Program-made: the position numbers and the translations under genes | Shown here: piece by piece, positions 35,505 through 47,558 of the stretch | How positions within the stretch are numbered: position 1 is the stretch's first letter | How the letters are laid out: every line of letters starts with the position of its first letter | Assembly: GCF_005239225.2 (NCBI RefSeq) | Contig: NC_133289.1 | Location: forward strand, 14,120,889 to 14,184,888 | Source of the DNA: Populus alba | Lineage: Eukaryota > Streptophyta > Magnoliopsida > Malpighiales > Salicaceae | Length of the DNA: 64,000 nt | Direction: 5' to 3' | The notes under the pieces: generated by a model | The model's database searches: none | What the model was told of the DNA's origin: nothing | What the model saw: only the letters and a program-made list of their open reading frames with translations

Positions 35505-36369
35505 TTTGGGTGTTTACAAAATCCTTTGATATATAAGGTCATTAGTGTATAAAATATGATATATGAGTAAATTTTTGAATGGAAGTATACAAAATATTAA
35601 GGTTAATTATTATATTGAAAATATGTTAAGGAGTGAAGTAAGGGGGAAATATATTAAGGAGTGTTTTTGATTATGTGATACACACACACACACATGGAAT
35701 ATAATTTTTAGTTTATACTATGTTAGCAGCAAAGAAAAGAATTGGAAAAGAAATGAAATGAAAAAGAGCAATTGGACTGAAAATGAAAAATTGGTGTAGG
35801 AAAAAAACTTAGTGATGTGTTGGTGTGTAATTTGATTCTTGAGAGTTTTTATATTAAACAAAGAATGAAAGGGAAAACTAGAATGGAACAAAATTACTAT
35901 ATAAATATATTCGGGAATAAGGAAAGGGAAATAAGGAAATACCGAATATGACATTGAAACTATAAGTTGATTTTAAAGACTTTTGGGTATATCATGAGAT
36001 GAAATGAAGAAAATATTAATCGTGATACTTTTCTAGCGGCATCCTCGGCTGCTAGAGGAGCATGCTTAACTGGAAATTCAGGTAGGTCTATTGCACCTTT
36101 TTTTTTTAATTCAATTTCTAAATTCTTATAATGTTATTTATATGTTTTAATGTTTATTAAGTGATTGTAAAGAATTTATGTTGAAAAAAGGTTTGGTTAG
36201 AGATGATAATGATTGAATTAAAGAGGATTAAATATATGTGGAGATATTAAGTTTGGTTATATGTTAATCAAGAAAGAAATTATTGGGTTGAAGAGTGAGT
36301 GTATGATAGGTCAACTTAGAAGTGAAGGGTATTATAATTGTGAGATTATGTGAAGATAGAAAAGGAATG

Positions 36370-36670
36370 TCAGCTCGTTGCTTCCAAATACGAAGGTAAG
36401 CCACTGATTTTGTTGTTTTCATCATTAGATGAAAACCAATGTTTATTGTTTTTTTTTTTATTTTTAATTCAAGCCATTGATGGTTGCTTCCAATTTTGAA
36501 TGGAAACCACTATTATGTTGCTTTAAGCTAATGTTTGTTGCTTTCATTAGTGAATGGAAGTCATTGTTTCTTGTTTGATATATTGCTCTCTCGTGGAAAG
36601 GAAGCCAATGCTTGTTATTTTCCATAGTTGATGGAAATCACTATATGTTGCTTCCAGTATTGAATGGAGA
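36370..36670 (+). repeat. Degenerate dyad array (TTGCTTCCA / TGGAAACCA)
   Basis: About seven units of roughly 40 bp, such as gttgcttccaattttgaa followed by tggaaaccac, with tgcttcca and tggaa half-sites facing each other. It lies in the LTR that ends at 37398. Confidence 0.65.
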
Positions 36671-37398
36671 TTTATAATATATAATGAAATAGTACATGGA
36701 AATTAAGGTTAGAAGATAGCAGTATGTAAAAAATTAAAAGATAGAAAATGTTGTGAAGGTTAAGGTAGTATTATAACTCGGTATAATTATTTTTACTATA
36801 ATTTTAAGAATGATTTGAGGATGATCTTTAGTAGTAGTAGTTATTAATTCATGTAATTCTTATTTTGTTGTATATAGGTGCTAGACCATCACATGCAACA
36901 GGACAAAGTTGATTGGCTATTAGGATAGTTAATAGTGTTAGGTATCTTTTGTACTGGTAAATTCTTATATGTATTAATTAGAATTTCTTAGTTATCTTGT
37001 AAATAATCCTTTTGTAACTTTTAACACTTCATGTGTGGTGTTTTAAATTGTCATATTACATGCTAGTACCTTTTCTTTTCTTTGGACTTCAATTGAGGAT
37101 ATGTGTATTATTTATATGATGGATAGATGAATTATGTGATATGTTGCGTAATGATGATGGGAGTAAAGTCCAAGATGGTTGGACTAGGTAGTGATGGTTT
37201 TTTTTGGGCAAATGTGAAATAGTTGATAACTTGGTATGTTCTAAATACAAAGGAAACTCTGCCGAAATTTCAGTAGACTCCTTTATAAGTAAATTTGAAT
37301 GTGATAATGTATCAAGATAAATTGAAAAAAAAAATTCCAATGGAGTCATAATACTATAATAAGGGGCTTAAATAAGTCTTAAAAAGTAGGGTGTTACA

Positions 37399-38193
37399 GT
37401 GTTTCACCCCCAAACTGATGGCTAGTCAAAAAGATTCATCCAAGCATTGGAAGATCTATTATGAGCATGTGTACTATAATTTAGAGGAAACTAGGAGGAA
37501 CACATAACATTAGTAAACTTCACATACAACAATAGTCACCAAGCCACAATAGGGATGGCCCCGTACGAAGCCCTATCTGGTAGGAGATGCAGGACTACTT
37601 TATGTTGAGAAGAAGTTGGAAACCGAAAGTTGCATAGTGCGGAGTTGGTTCAGGTCGCCACAAAGAAAGTGAGAACCATTAAAGATCATATTAAAGTTGC
37701 ACAGGATAGATAGAAGAAGTATGCCGATGAGAGGAGAAGACCCCTCGAGTTCAATACAGGGGACCAAGTGTTTCTAAAGGTAGCTACATACAAGAACATG
37801 TTATGGTTCAGATTGGAAGGAAAGTTAACTCCTCGCTTTATGTGACCTTTCAAAATCTTACATCGAATCGGACCAGTAGCCTACAAGGTGGACTTGCCCC
37901 CATAGTTAGCTAAGGTCCATGATGTGTTCCATGTCTCATTGTTAAGAATAGCTTATGTGGATCCCACTAGAATCCTACCTCAAGTTCTAGTAGAAGTCAA
38001 GGAAGACTTAATGCTCGAATTAAGGCCCACAAGGATACTAGATCAGGGAGTGAAGGAATTATGGAATAAAAAGATCCCCATCATCGGAATCTTATGGCGA
38101 AATGCTCAAATAAAAGAGGAAACTTGGGGGAGGGGGTTCGAAATGAGAAAAAAGTACCCTAATCTATTTGAACTATCAGGAATGGAACTATGA
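37399..38193 (+). pseudogene. Chromovirus integrase C-terminus and chromodomain, decayed
   Basis: One frame reads FHPQTDG, FTYNNSHQATIGMAPYEAL, then the GPY-like part (TPRFM, KILHRIGPVAYKVDLPP), HDVFHVSLL and a C-terminal chromodomain-like tail (PTRILDQGVKE, WRNAQIKEETWGRGFEMRKK). Stops fall at TAG, TGA, TAG, TGA and TAG. Three sit where Gln is expected (CAG to TAG) and one where Trp is expected, which fits C-to-T decay at methylated sites. The integrase catalytic core upstream is absent. This identifies the host element as a Tekay/Del-type Ty3/gypsy element. Confidence 0.85.
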
Positions 38194-38221
38194 AACCTCT
38201 TAAATTTCAAAGATGAAATTC

Positions 38222-38236
38222 ATGTTAAGGGGAAAA
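38222..38236 (+). promoter_or_regulatory. Polypurine tract of the chromovirus
   Basis: atgttaaggggaaaa lies directly before the 3' LTR start and about 30 bp after the pol stop, the expected place for plus-strand priming. Confidence 0.7.
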
Positions 38237-38622
38237 CGTAAACACCCAACAAAAGAAAGAAAGAAAGAAAAAATGATATTGGTTGTGTACGCTGATGAAT
38301 TATTGCATCATTCGTGGCTATAATACCCGACATAAATCTAAGTAAAAAGGTCAGCTCAATTGAGGGGAGCAAACCAGCCTGCCTTAAGGGGTTAAGAAGG
38401 GGAAAAAGTGGTTTTGGATTAACTAAAAGAGGGACAAGAACAAACTTAAACCAATATCTAAACACCCTAGCTCGTTAAAAGAGGGTGTAAATACATGGAG
38501 GAGAAAGAAGGTGACCTGTTCTCTTCATAAAATATGTCTCAAACAGTTGCATGGCTACATGCTCCGCTTCCCTTCCTCTTTTTCAAAAAAAAAAATTAAA
38601 ACCCAGCCAACTGTAGGTGCCT

Positions 38623-38626
<4 letters not shown>

Positions 38627-38681
<55 letters not shown>
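38627..38681. repeat. GA microsatellite
   Basis: A pure (GA)n of 55 bp inside the 3' LTR of the chromovirus. Confidence 0.95.
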
Positions 38682-38683
<2 letters not shown>

Positions 38684-39264
38684 AGGAGCTTAAGAGAAGG
38701 TTGAACGACTGCTTAGGGGGAAGGAGGAAAGGGGTTGTAATTGGTGGGGAGAAACTAACAGAGGAAAGAAAATCAAAAGAGGAAAAAGAAGAGGGAGAAT
38801 CAGGAGAAGGAGAGAAGGAATACTATCAAACTTTCCCAAATCCACTTATATTCAAAAGGTATGGGTCGTTTAATCTCCTTCCTCTTGTTTTTGAGACCCT
38901 AAAACCAAAAATAAAGAAGAAGACCCTAAGAAAATGGACCAAGGACCTCTGGGCTAGCTGTGAAGGAAACTGAAATCAACTAAGAGGACAAAGAAATAGA
39001 GATGAAATGGGGCTAATTTCCATAACACTTAACAAAGAAAAATGATTAAATTGAATGAACAAAACATGGTAGAGGGTCGACTATAGCTAAAAGGTTAGCC
39101 ATAATGTATTGTGTAATAATTTGCATGTGGATGTTCATGCTAAAATTATGTGACTCTACTAGAATATAATGACAAATTATGTGCTGGAATTGAATTTGCA
39201 TATGGATGTTCATGTTGAAATTACATGATTCTGTTATAACCTAATGACAAATTATGTTGGAACC

Positions 39265-39600
39265 GAATCAGTGTTCGCTACAGAAATTGTGTTGTTTGTA
39301 GCGAACCAATGTTTACTATTGAAATTATGTTGTCTGCAGCGAATTAGCATTCGCTGCTAAAATTTGTGTTGTCTGCAGGGAACTATCTTTCGCGTCTGAA
39401 TTTTGATGTCTGTAGGGAACTAGCTTTCGCATCCAAATTCTAGTGTCTGCAGCAAATTAGCTTTTGCTACCAAAGTGTATTGTTTTCAGCAAATTAGTGT
39501 TCGCTGCCAAATTTTTATTGTCAGCCGCAAATCAATTTTTCGCTGATGATTCTGGGTCACTAGCGAACTAGTTTTTGCTAACTAAATTCTATAGCAGATT
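39265..39600 (+). repeat. Dyad array, counterpart of 33960-34330
   Basis: Repeats of (t)gcagcgaa(t)tag and cattcgctgc with decay. The array is degenerate here compared with the inverted solo LTR. Confidence 0.7.
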
Positions 39601-39929
39601 TATGTATCTAAAATGGCTCGGTGATTAAGATGATTGCTTTGTGTGATGGTAATTTATGGAACATGAACTTGTGTATGCTTGAGACATGCGTAGTGATGAA
39701 TTGTGTGTGATTACTGAATACAAATGTACTTATTTGTGGTCATTGATGTTTTAGATGGTGCATCTGGGATCGGACCTTCATCAGAACAAGGACACCACAT
39801 GGGCGGAACAAGTAGGTGGTTTTCACCTTCCTCTTTCATAATGTTAATTTATGGAATGTTCTATCATAAATGTCACCATATTGTGTTAGTATAAATACCA
39901 AGCTATCAAAAGAGTAATTGTTGATGAAT

Positions 39930-40160
39930 AAATGATTAGCTTCGGGTAACGACATCCTAAATGGATGATTGTGATAAATAAATGATTAGTTTCGGCTAAT
40001 GGTATCATGAGTGGATGGCCGGGATGAATAAATGATTAGTTTTGGCTAATGGCATCATAAATGGATTGGTCGGGAAGAATAAATGATTAGCTTTGGCTAA
40101 TGGCATCCTGAGTGGATGACCGGGATGAATGAACATTTAACCTCGGCTAATGGTTCCCTA
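39930..40160 (+). repeat. ~50-bp tandem array, about five units
   Basis: Units of aatgattagcttcggctaat followed by ggcatcctgagtggatgacc. The last unit is interrupted just after gaggt by the solo LTR at 40167. Confidence 0.85.
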
Positions 40161-40166
40161 AGAGGT

Positions 40167-41807
40167 TGATTAGTACTTAAAAGTGCATTTTTATCAAGGT
40201 TTTATATCATCATTTTGCACTTAAAGTATCAATAACTCCTTAACTAAATCATGTTTTATAATAACATACCTAATAATATAAGATACCTTTAATTTATGGT
40301 AAATGTTCATCTTAAATGCAAGCCTATCACATAAATAAAAGGATTGATTGATGAGTTCAAGTATTGAAATTGAAATGACAAAGAGAGGGCCAAACGTAGA
40401 AAAGAGATGTTGGTGCAGTTCAAACTGGAACACTGTTCGGTAATTGGGTCATATCTCGAGTTTTAGATGTCCAAATGATCTTAATGTTTTTCACAGATTC
40501 GGTAAGACGTAGACCTACAACTTTCATGTGGAGTCCAAGATTTAAAAAGGACAATTTTAAGTCCAAATTATAGCAACAATGGAGAAGTCTAAATCTGTCC
40601 TGCAGCCCAGACACTGTTCAGTAATTAGCCCATATCTCGAGTTCTAGAAGTCCAAATGACCTCAATTTTTTTTTCTGGAAAGATAAGACAATTTCCTAGA
40701 ACTTTCATATACAGGTGGTTCAAGTTCTGATGTTAGCAATGATGTTTTATTCAGACAAGAAGATAAGGATTTTCACAAAGTCAAGAGTTGGCCATCTACT
40801 CAACAATTAGTCATCAAATAAATAGTTTCAAATTTTGGCCTAAAAAAGGAGGCATTTGCCATGCATTTAGGCATCTTGATGTTCAGATCAAGATCATGCT
40901 CTTGCTCTCTTTCTTTGGATTTTATAATGTTTAAGTTTTATTTTATGTTATATTAAACTCTTGTTTATGCTTTTCATTTCCTTTCCTTTATTTATATAAT
41001 TATGTTCTTATCTTGTTTATTTATGTTTCTTTCTTTCATTATGTTTAGCTAAATCTATTATGTCAAGGTGAAAAGGTTATACTAATGATGTAAGAATAAG
41101 CATAGTACAAACTCAACATGGATTTTAATGCTTAATACTAACATGTTTTATATTTATTATCTTGTTCACTCTTAATACCTTGCTTGTTAAATGGTTAATC
41201 TAAATTTGTGTTAAGCAACCCTTGGTACAACAAATACTTGGCACTTTCATAGCCCAACCATATGGTATAACCTACACCTTTGCTATGAAAGGAACTTGAT
41301 TTGTTGTTAACATAAGTTATCACCATGAATACCTGATAATATTTACAAGTATTGGCATTACTCGAACAAGATAATTAATGTAATCATGTTAACAATTATA
41401 ATATGATTGGAACCTCCTTTGTGTGTGGTTTCCAGTTGAATAATAAGAGCTTATACTATACTTGTTTGAAGTACCATTAGTGGATCCTCTAACCTTGACA
41501 TTTGTTTTTATTATTGTTTAATCCTCACATAAATCTTACATCTTAAAGTCCTTTTTATTATTACTATTACTATTATTAATATCATTACTACTACTACTAA
41601 TATTATTATTACTATTATTGTTATTATTATTATTACTACTACTAATTATTATTAGTATTGTTATTATTATTATTGTTGTTGTTGTGTTGTTGCTATTTAT
41701 AATTTATATACTTAACTTCCCTGTGGTTCGACCCCGGTCTTACCGGGTTATTTATTACTTTGATACTCCTGCACTTGGGAGAAGACATCAATCTTTTGGT
41801 CGTGTCA
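40167..41807 (+). repeat. Solo LTR of the Athila-like family, TSD GAGGT
   Basis: 1641 bp from tgattagtacttaaaagtgc to ttttggtcgtgtca, matching the LTRs at 42713 and 49074. It is flanked by gaggt at 40162-40166 and 41808-41812. The undisturbed host sequence is seen at 30138-30170. It contains the ATT/ACT trinucleotide block (41560-41690) of the family. Confidence 0.94.
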
Positions 41808-42425
41808 GAGGTTTGCCAAATTTGAAAGTTATGAGTAGTTGCAAGAATTGATGCATTCATGTGTATTATAAGTTGTACATATCAAGAATATGAAGGAACC
41901 ATGAATGTTATGCTTTAAAAAGAGAATAATGTTAATGCTTCATTAAACTACTTGACTGCTTATAATTAATTAATTATATTCTTATAAATATTTGTACTGC
42001 AGCAGGGATGTCACATCAAGAAGGTGCCTAAGAACCCCAATATATGAGAACCTACTTTTACAAGTAATCATGTAGTTGCATTTTAAATAACGATGTATAT
42101 TGTATAAATATAATGTACTGAATGTATAACTATTATTAGATTCTTTTGTTTAAATTCGTGATGACTACTAATAGGATAAGAATGCAAACTCATGATTATG
42201 TATGTATATTAAAATGTGAACTTGTAATTATGCATGCATAATATTATGTGTATATGTAAGAATTACTTTTAATGAAATGTTGATTGATGTTAGTCTATGG
42301 CTTGTACCTCAATAATCAGGGGAAATAGATTCATCGATTTCTGATATGATGTTGTGTGAAATACACACACACACACACACATACATACACACTATTGTTT
42401 TTGCTTGAAAAGTCAGGTCGTTACA

Positions 42426-42707
42426 TTTTAGGAGTCATAACCATATTTCAAGTAAGAAACCAAGCCTTTAGATATGAAGATACCCCTCAAGTGTGGTGTT
42501 ACTCTTAACTACTACTGTTGTTCATCGAGTAATCCACAAACTTCTTAGGCAACATTACCCTCAATTGAAATAGTTGTTTCCATTGTTCTTCCTATTATCA
42601 AGAGACATTTTCATTAATAGATGTTAATCATAACTTTAATGGGTTTCACTAAATCATCATTTTATTATGTGTTTCTTTGTCATCAGCTGATCTAAATGTT
42701 GTTTGTT
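42426..42707. other. Short flank between two retrotransposons
   Basis: No feature recognised. It continues beyond the Athila-like element at 50875, since ttccc joins the two sides. Confidence 0.5.
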
Positions 42708-42712
42708 TTCCC

Positions 42713-44196
42713 TGATTAGTACTTAAAAGTGCATGTTTATCAAGGTTTTATATCATCATTTTGCACTTGAAGTATCAATAACTCCTTAACTAAAGCATGT
42801 TTTATAATAACAAGTTTGATACTATAAGATACCTTAATTTATGGTAAATGCTCATCTTAAATGCAGGTCTATCACATAAATGAAAGGATTCATTGATGAG
42901 TTTAAGTATTGAAAGTGAAAGGGCAAAGAGATGGCCAAACTTAGAAAAGAGATGATGGTGCAGTCCAAACCGGAACATTGCTCGGTAATTGGATCATATC
43001 TGGAGCTCTAGATCTCGGATTTAGGTTCATTTTATATGGATGGAAAGGTAAGACATAGGCCTACAACTTTCATGGGAGCCCAAGATTTAAAAAGGTCGTT
43101 TTGAAGTCCAAATTGAAGGAACAAGGAAGAAGTCCGAAGTTGTCCTACATCCCAGACACTATTTAGTGTTCAGCCCATATCTTGAGTTCTAGAAGTCCAA
43201 ATGACCTCATCTTTTTTTTTTTGTTGGAAAGCTGAAAATTTCCTAGAACATTCCTGAGGATTCTGGGCAAATTATGATGTTAGGAATGACATCTTGTTCA
43301 GACAAGAAGATAAGGCTTGTCACCAAATCAAAATGTGGCCACCTACTTATCAATTAGTCAACAAATTAATAGTTCCAAATTTTGGCCTATAAAAGGAGGC
43401 ACTTACCATGTATTGAGGCATCTTGGTTTCTAGATCAAGATCATGCCCTTGCTTTCTCTCTTTGTATTGCTTATGTTTTGCTTTCATTAATATCAAGTTT
43501 ATGCACTTCATTTCCTTTCCTTTACTTAGTTAAGTTCTTTCTCATTTATGTTCTTATCTTGTTCATTTATGTTTCTTTCTTTCTTTTTGTTTAGCTAAGT
43601 TAATTATGTCAAGGTGAAAAGGGACACTAATGGTGTAAAAATAAGTATAATATAAAATTAACATGGACCTTAACATTGGATACTAACATGTTTTATATTT
43701 GTTATCTTGTTCGCTTTTAATACTTTGCTTGTTAAATGGTTAATCTAGATTTATGTTGTATAACACTTGGTACAACAAATACTTGGCACTTTCATAGCCC
43801 ATACTGTATGGTATAACCGACACCTGAGCTATGAAAGGCACTTGATTTGTTGTTAACATAAGTTATAATCATGAATGTCTGCCAACATTTACAAGTATTA
43901 GCTTTATTCAAATAAGATAACTAATGTAATCATGTTAACCATTTATAATCTGATTGGAACCTCCTTTATATGTGGTTTCCAATTGAGTAATAAGAATTTA
44001 TACTATACTTGTTTGAAGTACCATTAGTGGATCCTCTAACCTTGACATTTGTTTTTATCGTTGTTTAATCCTTACACTAATCTTCCATCTCAAAGTTCTC
44101 ATTAATTTCTTCATCTTCTTCTTTTATTACTAGCACCACCACCACCACCACTACTACTAATATTATTATTATTATTATTACTATTAATATTAATAC

Positions 44197-44227
<31 letters not shown>

Positions 44228-44485
44228 TACATTTTGTTATTTATATCTTTGATCTTTTCATAAACTTAGTATATAGGCTGGAAACCTGTGACCCGATCTT
44301 TTAGATCATTCTCAGGTATAACAACGCCACGTACTGAGTATTATTATTGTTGTTGTTGTTGTTGTCTTGTTCTTTATAATTTATACAATTAACCTCTCTG
44401 TGGTTCGACCTCTGGTCTTGCCGGGTTATTTATTACTTCGACACTCCTGCACTTGGGAGAAGACATCAATCTTTTGGTCGTGTCA
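42713..44485 (+). repeat. 5' LTR of the Athila-like element
   Basis: Carries a TATA box (tataaaagg, 43388-43396), a CCA/ATT trinucleotide block (44130-44225), a (TTG)n run (44345-44365) and a dyad with arms ending ctttcatagc and gctatgaaag (43789-43837). It ends gtcgtgtca. Confidence 0.95.
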
Positions 44486-44491
44486 AGTTTT

Positions 44492-44509
44492 TGGCGCCAT
44501 TGCCGGGGA
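44492..44509 (+). promoter_or_regulatory. Primer binding site, tRNA-Asp
   Basis: tggcgccattgccgggga, six bases after the LTR, matches the complement of the plant tRNA-Asp 3' end (tggcgccgttgccgggga) with one mismatch. Confidence 0.92.
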
Positions 44510-44717
44510 GGTAAATTCTTGTATAAATTATAATATTTATTTTATTTTCTCTTTTCATTTTTCATTTTATCTAACTTTTGTTTCCTTTGTTTTGTTTTGT
44601 TTCTTTTTCTTCTCTTGTCTTTTCTTGCTTTTATTCTCTTCTTACACGAGCATGAGAGTTTTGTCACGTACATTAAGTGGTCAACTTTGTTGAGTATCCT
44701 CATCATTTTCAAAAAAT

Positions 44718-47558
44718 ATGGCCGAAGAAGATAATCAATCGCTTCATAATGAAAATAATGAGATTAACCGTATGAGAACACTTAGAGACCACATGAATCC
44801 CACAAGAACAAGAGCACCCTCATGCATAGTTTTCCCTCCTGAGGCATCTCATTTTAATTTTAAGCCAGGAATTATTCAACTTTTACCTTCTTTTCATGGC
44901 TTAGACTTAGAAAATCCATACTTGCATTTAAGGGAATTTAAGGAGGTCTGTAATACCTATAATAACTCAAATTGTAGCATGAGCACCATTAGATTAAAGC
45001 TTTTTCTTTTTTCATTAAAAGATAAAGCTAAAACATGGCTACAAAATTTGAGACCAGGATCTATTTGTGCTTGGGATGAAATGCAACAACAATTTTTAAA
45101 GAAGTTTTTTCCGTCTCACAGAACAAACTCTTTCAAAAGACAAATCATCACTTTCACTCAAAAGCCAGGAGAAACATTTTACCAATGTTGGGATAGATAT
45201 CGAGATTTGCTCAATACTTACCCTCCTCATGGTTTTGAAACATGGAGATTGGTTTCATATTTTTATGAAGGTTTAACACCTAGAGATAGGCAAATGGTTG
45301 AATTGATGTGCAATGGAACTTTCGAAGATAAAGACCGTAATGAAGAATTGGAGTACTTAGACTTGCTAGCCAAAAATGCTCAAAATTGGGACACCACAGG
45401 TACTTATGAGGCACCAAGTAAAACTCAACCTCATACATCTAGTGGAGGTATGCACAACCTTAGGGAAGATCATGACCTCTAAACCAAGTTTGCATCTTTA
45501 GCTAGAATAGTCGAAGCACTTAAATTGAAAAAGAATGGTCAATTAAAATATGTTCAAGACATTGTGTGTCAAATCTGTGAAACCAATGAACACTAAACAA
45601 ATGATTGTCCAACTTTGCCTTCTTTTAGGGAATGCCTCCATGAACAAGCCCATGCTTTAAACAGTTTCCAAAGACCCAACCATAACCCATACTCAAAAAC
45701 ATATAACCCTGGTTGGAGAAATCACCCAAATTTTAGTTGGAAGAGTGATAGCAACAATGCACAAACTTCACAGCCACTGTTTCAAGCACACCATAATTTT
45801 CAAAATTCTCATGGATATGCACCTCCTTATGCTCCACCTCCTAGAAGAAATCTCGAGGAAACATTGCATGTATTCATTGAAAAGAAAGAGGCAATTAACA
45901 CTCAACTTGCTCAAGGCATGACAGATTTGAAAAATACTCTTGCAAAGTTAACATCTGCTCTCAGTTTTCAAGAGAAAGGTAAGTTTCCATCTCAACCATA
46001 GCAAAATCCAAAGGGGCAATATAATGCAAATGCAAGTAGTTCCGGAAGCCAACATATGGATCAAGTCAAATCAATCATCACTCTTCGTAGTGGTAAGGTT
46101 ATTGAAAAACTCATTCTTGAACCTTGTGAGAAAGATGATTAGTCTATCTCTGAGGGTAAGGAAGGGGTTGAACCTGAACATTGCAAAGAAAAGGCTGATT
46201 CCCCACCAGCACTTCCATTTCCTCATGCCATGACCAAACAAAGGAAAGTCAATCACAACTCTGAAATCTTTGAAACTTTCAAACAGGTAAGGATCAATAT
46301 ACCTTTGTTGGATGCTATTAAACATGTAACTTCCTATGCTAAATTTTTGAAAGATCTATGCACTGTGAAGAGAAAACTGAATGTGAAAAAGAAAGCCTTT
46401 TTAGCCGAACAAGTAAGAGTCATTCTTCAGAACAATAATGCTTTGAAATATAAAAACCTTGGTTGTCCTATAATTTCTTGCTTTATTGGAGAACATAAAA
46501 TTGAAAGAGCCTTACTTGATCTTGGAGCTAGTGTGAATTTACTTCCATATTCAGTCTTTCAAAGTCTCAATCTAGGTGAGTTAAAACCAACCTCTGTAAC
46601 TCTTTTACTTGCCGATAGATCTGTAAAAGTGCCTAGAGGAATAATTGAAGATGTGTTAGTATAAGTCGATAAATTCATTTATCCTGTGGATTTTATTGTC
46701 TTGGATACGCAACCTGTTGAAGCATGTAATTCATTTCTTATTATTTTAGGACGTCCGTTTCTTGCAACTTCTAATGCATTGATTAATTGTAGGAATGGAC
46801 TCATGAAGTTATCCTTTGGAAACATGACATTGGAGATGAATATTTTCAACATTTACAAGCAGCCTGGAGATGATAATGATTTACAAGAAGTAGATCTTAT
46901 TGAAGAATTAGTTCATGATTAACTTGAATCTACTTTGAGTGAAATTGAGTTGGATGAATCTGAAGATTTGCAAATGATTTATTGTCAGGAAAAAATCACG
47001 GATGAAAAAGATACCAAAAATGTTGATGCTGATCTTTTGTCAAGAGTGATAACAGATTTGACATCTGACATCCCACCAATCGATGATTACTCTCCTGACA
47101 AATCCTTACTTTCTCTTAGTTTAATGCCTTGGTTTGCTAAAAATATCAATTTTCTTGTTTCAGGAGATTTGCCAGCTCATTTGAGTGCCGAAGACAAAGG
47201 AAAGTTTTTGAACGAAGTGAAGAACTTTTATTTGGATGACCCTTACTTATTCAAAAATTGTCCTGGCCAAATATTTCAAAGATGCATTCCCAACAATGAG
47301 GTAAGTAGTGTCATTAAACTTTGTCATTCTGAAGCATGTGGGAGTCAATTCTCATCAAGAAAGACGACTGCAAAAATCTTACAATGTGGATTTTATTGGC
47401 CCACCATGTTCAAAGACGCATATGTGTTCTGCAAAACTTGTGAAAATTGTCAAAAGTCAGGATTCATTTCAAAACAAAAGGAATCTTTAGATAATCTTCT
47501 ATTGACTTTTGAGGCATATCTTGGTGGAGATATGCATTGTGCATTTCATGACTTATGA
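44718..47558 (+). pseudogene. Athila-like gag-protease-integrase remnant, one frame with six stops
   Basis: All pieces lie in the same frame from ATG 44718 to TGA 47558, broken only by nonsense codons near 45480, 45594, 46000, 46138, 46662 and 46920. Gag spans 44718-45482 (FHGLDLENPYLHLREF, WDEMQQQFLKKFFP). A knuckle-like CQICETNEH*TNDCP follows at about 45570-45610. The protease is ALLDLGASVNLLPYSVF (about 46510-46560) with LGRPFLATSNALI later. Then KNVDADLLSRV, normally the linker after RNase H, follows directly, so RT and RNase H are deleted. The integrase zinc finger is seen (CHSEACG, CGFYWPTMFKDAYVFCKTC, ENCQKSG). The catalytic core is deleted. Confidence 0.9.

Larger units (their letters stand above)
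32581..35518 (-). repeat. Solo LTR of the chromovirus family, inverted, TSD AAATC
   Basis: 2938 bp, starting tgtaacaacccgacttttca and ending gtgtttaca. These are the reverse complements of the 3' LTR end (gtcaggtcgttaca) and start (gtaaacacccaac). It is flanked by aaatc on both sides (32576-32580, 35519-35523). No internal region or second LTR is attached, so it is a solo LTR left by LTR-LTR recombination. It is longer than the relative at 38237-42425 because it carries extra tandem arrays and an (AT)n run. Confidence 0.92.
32009..37398 (+). repeat. Unidentified gypsy-type LTR carrying a nested solo LTR
   Basis: The segments 32009-32580 and 35524-37398 become continuous when the nested solo LTR is removed. 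The 3' end ...aaaagtagggtgttaca (37398) is a typical chromovirus LTR end and joins integrase sequence directly. Its 5' end could not be placed, and no gtgtt duplicate of the 3' flank was found near 32000, so the boundary is approximate. It contains a 143-bp duplication (32211 and 32354) and a dyad array (36370-36670). Confidence 0.6.
29847..42425 (+). mobile_element. Tekay/Del-like chromovirus (Ty3/gypsy), nested and internally deleted
   Basis: The outer element of the nest. It keeps a 5'-truncated 5' LTR, a tRNA-Met-type primer site, a trace of gag, then, after foreign sequence, the integrase C-terminus with chromodomain, a purine tract and a 3' LTR ending gttaca. The region between gag and the late integrase is lost. 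It has been invaded by an unidentified LTR (up to 37398), by a solo LTR of its own family in inverted orientation (32581-35518), and by two solo LTRs of an Athila-like family, one in each LTR. Confidence 0.82.
38237..42425 (+). repeat. 3' LTR of the chromovirus, split by a solo LTR
   Basis: Starts cgtaaacacccaac (a mutated TGTAAAC) and ends gtcaggtcgttaca. Removing the nested solo LTR and its 5-bp duplication leaves about 2.54 kb. It matches the inverted solo LTR at 32581-35518 in its unique parts, for example aactaagaggacaaagaaat and the segment around tggtgcatctgggatcgg. It contains a (GA)n run at 38627-38681, a dyad array at 39265-39600 and the ~50-bp array at 39930-40160. Confidence 0.85.
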
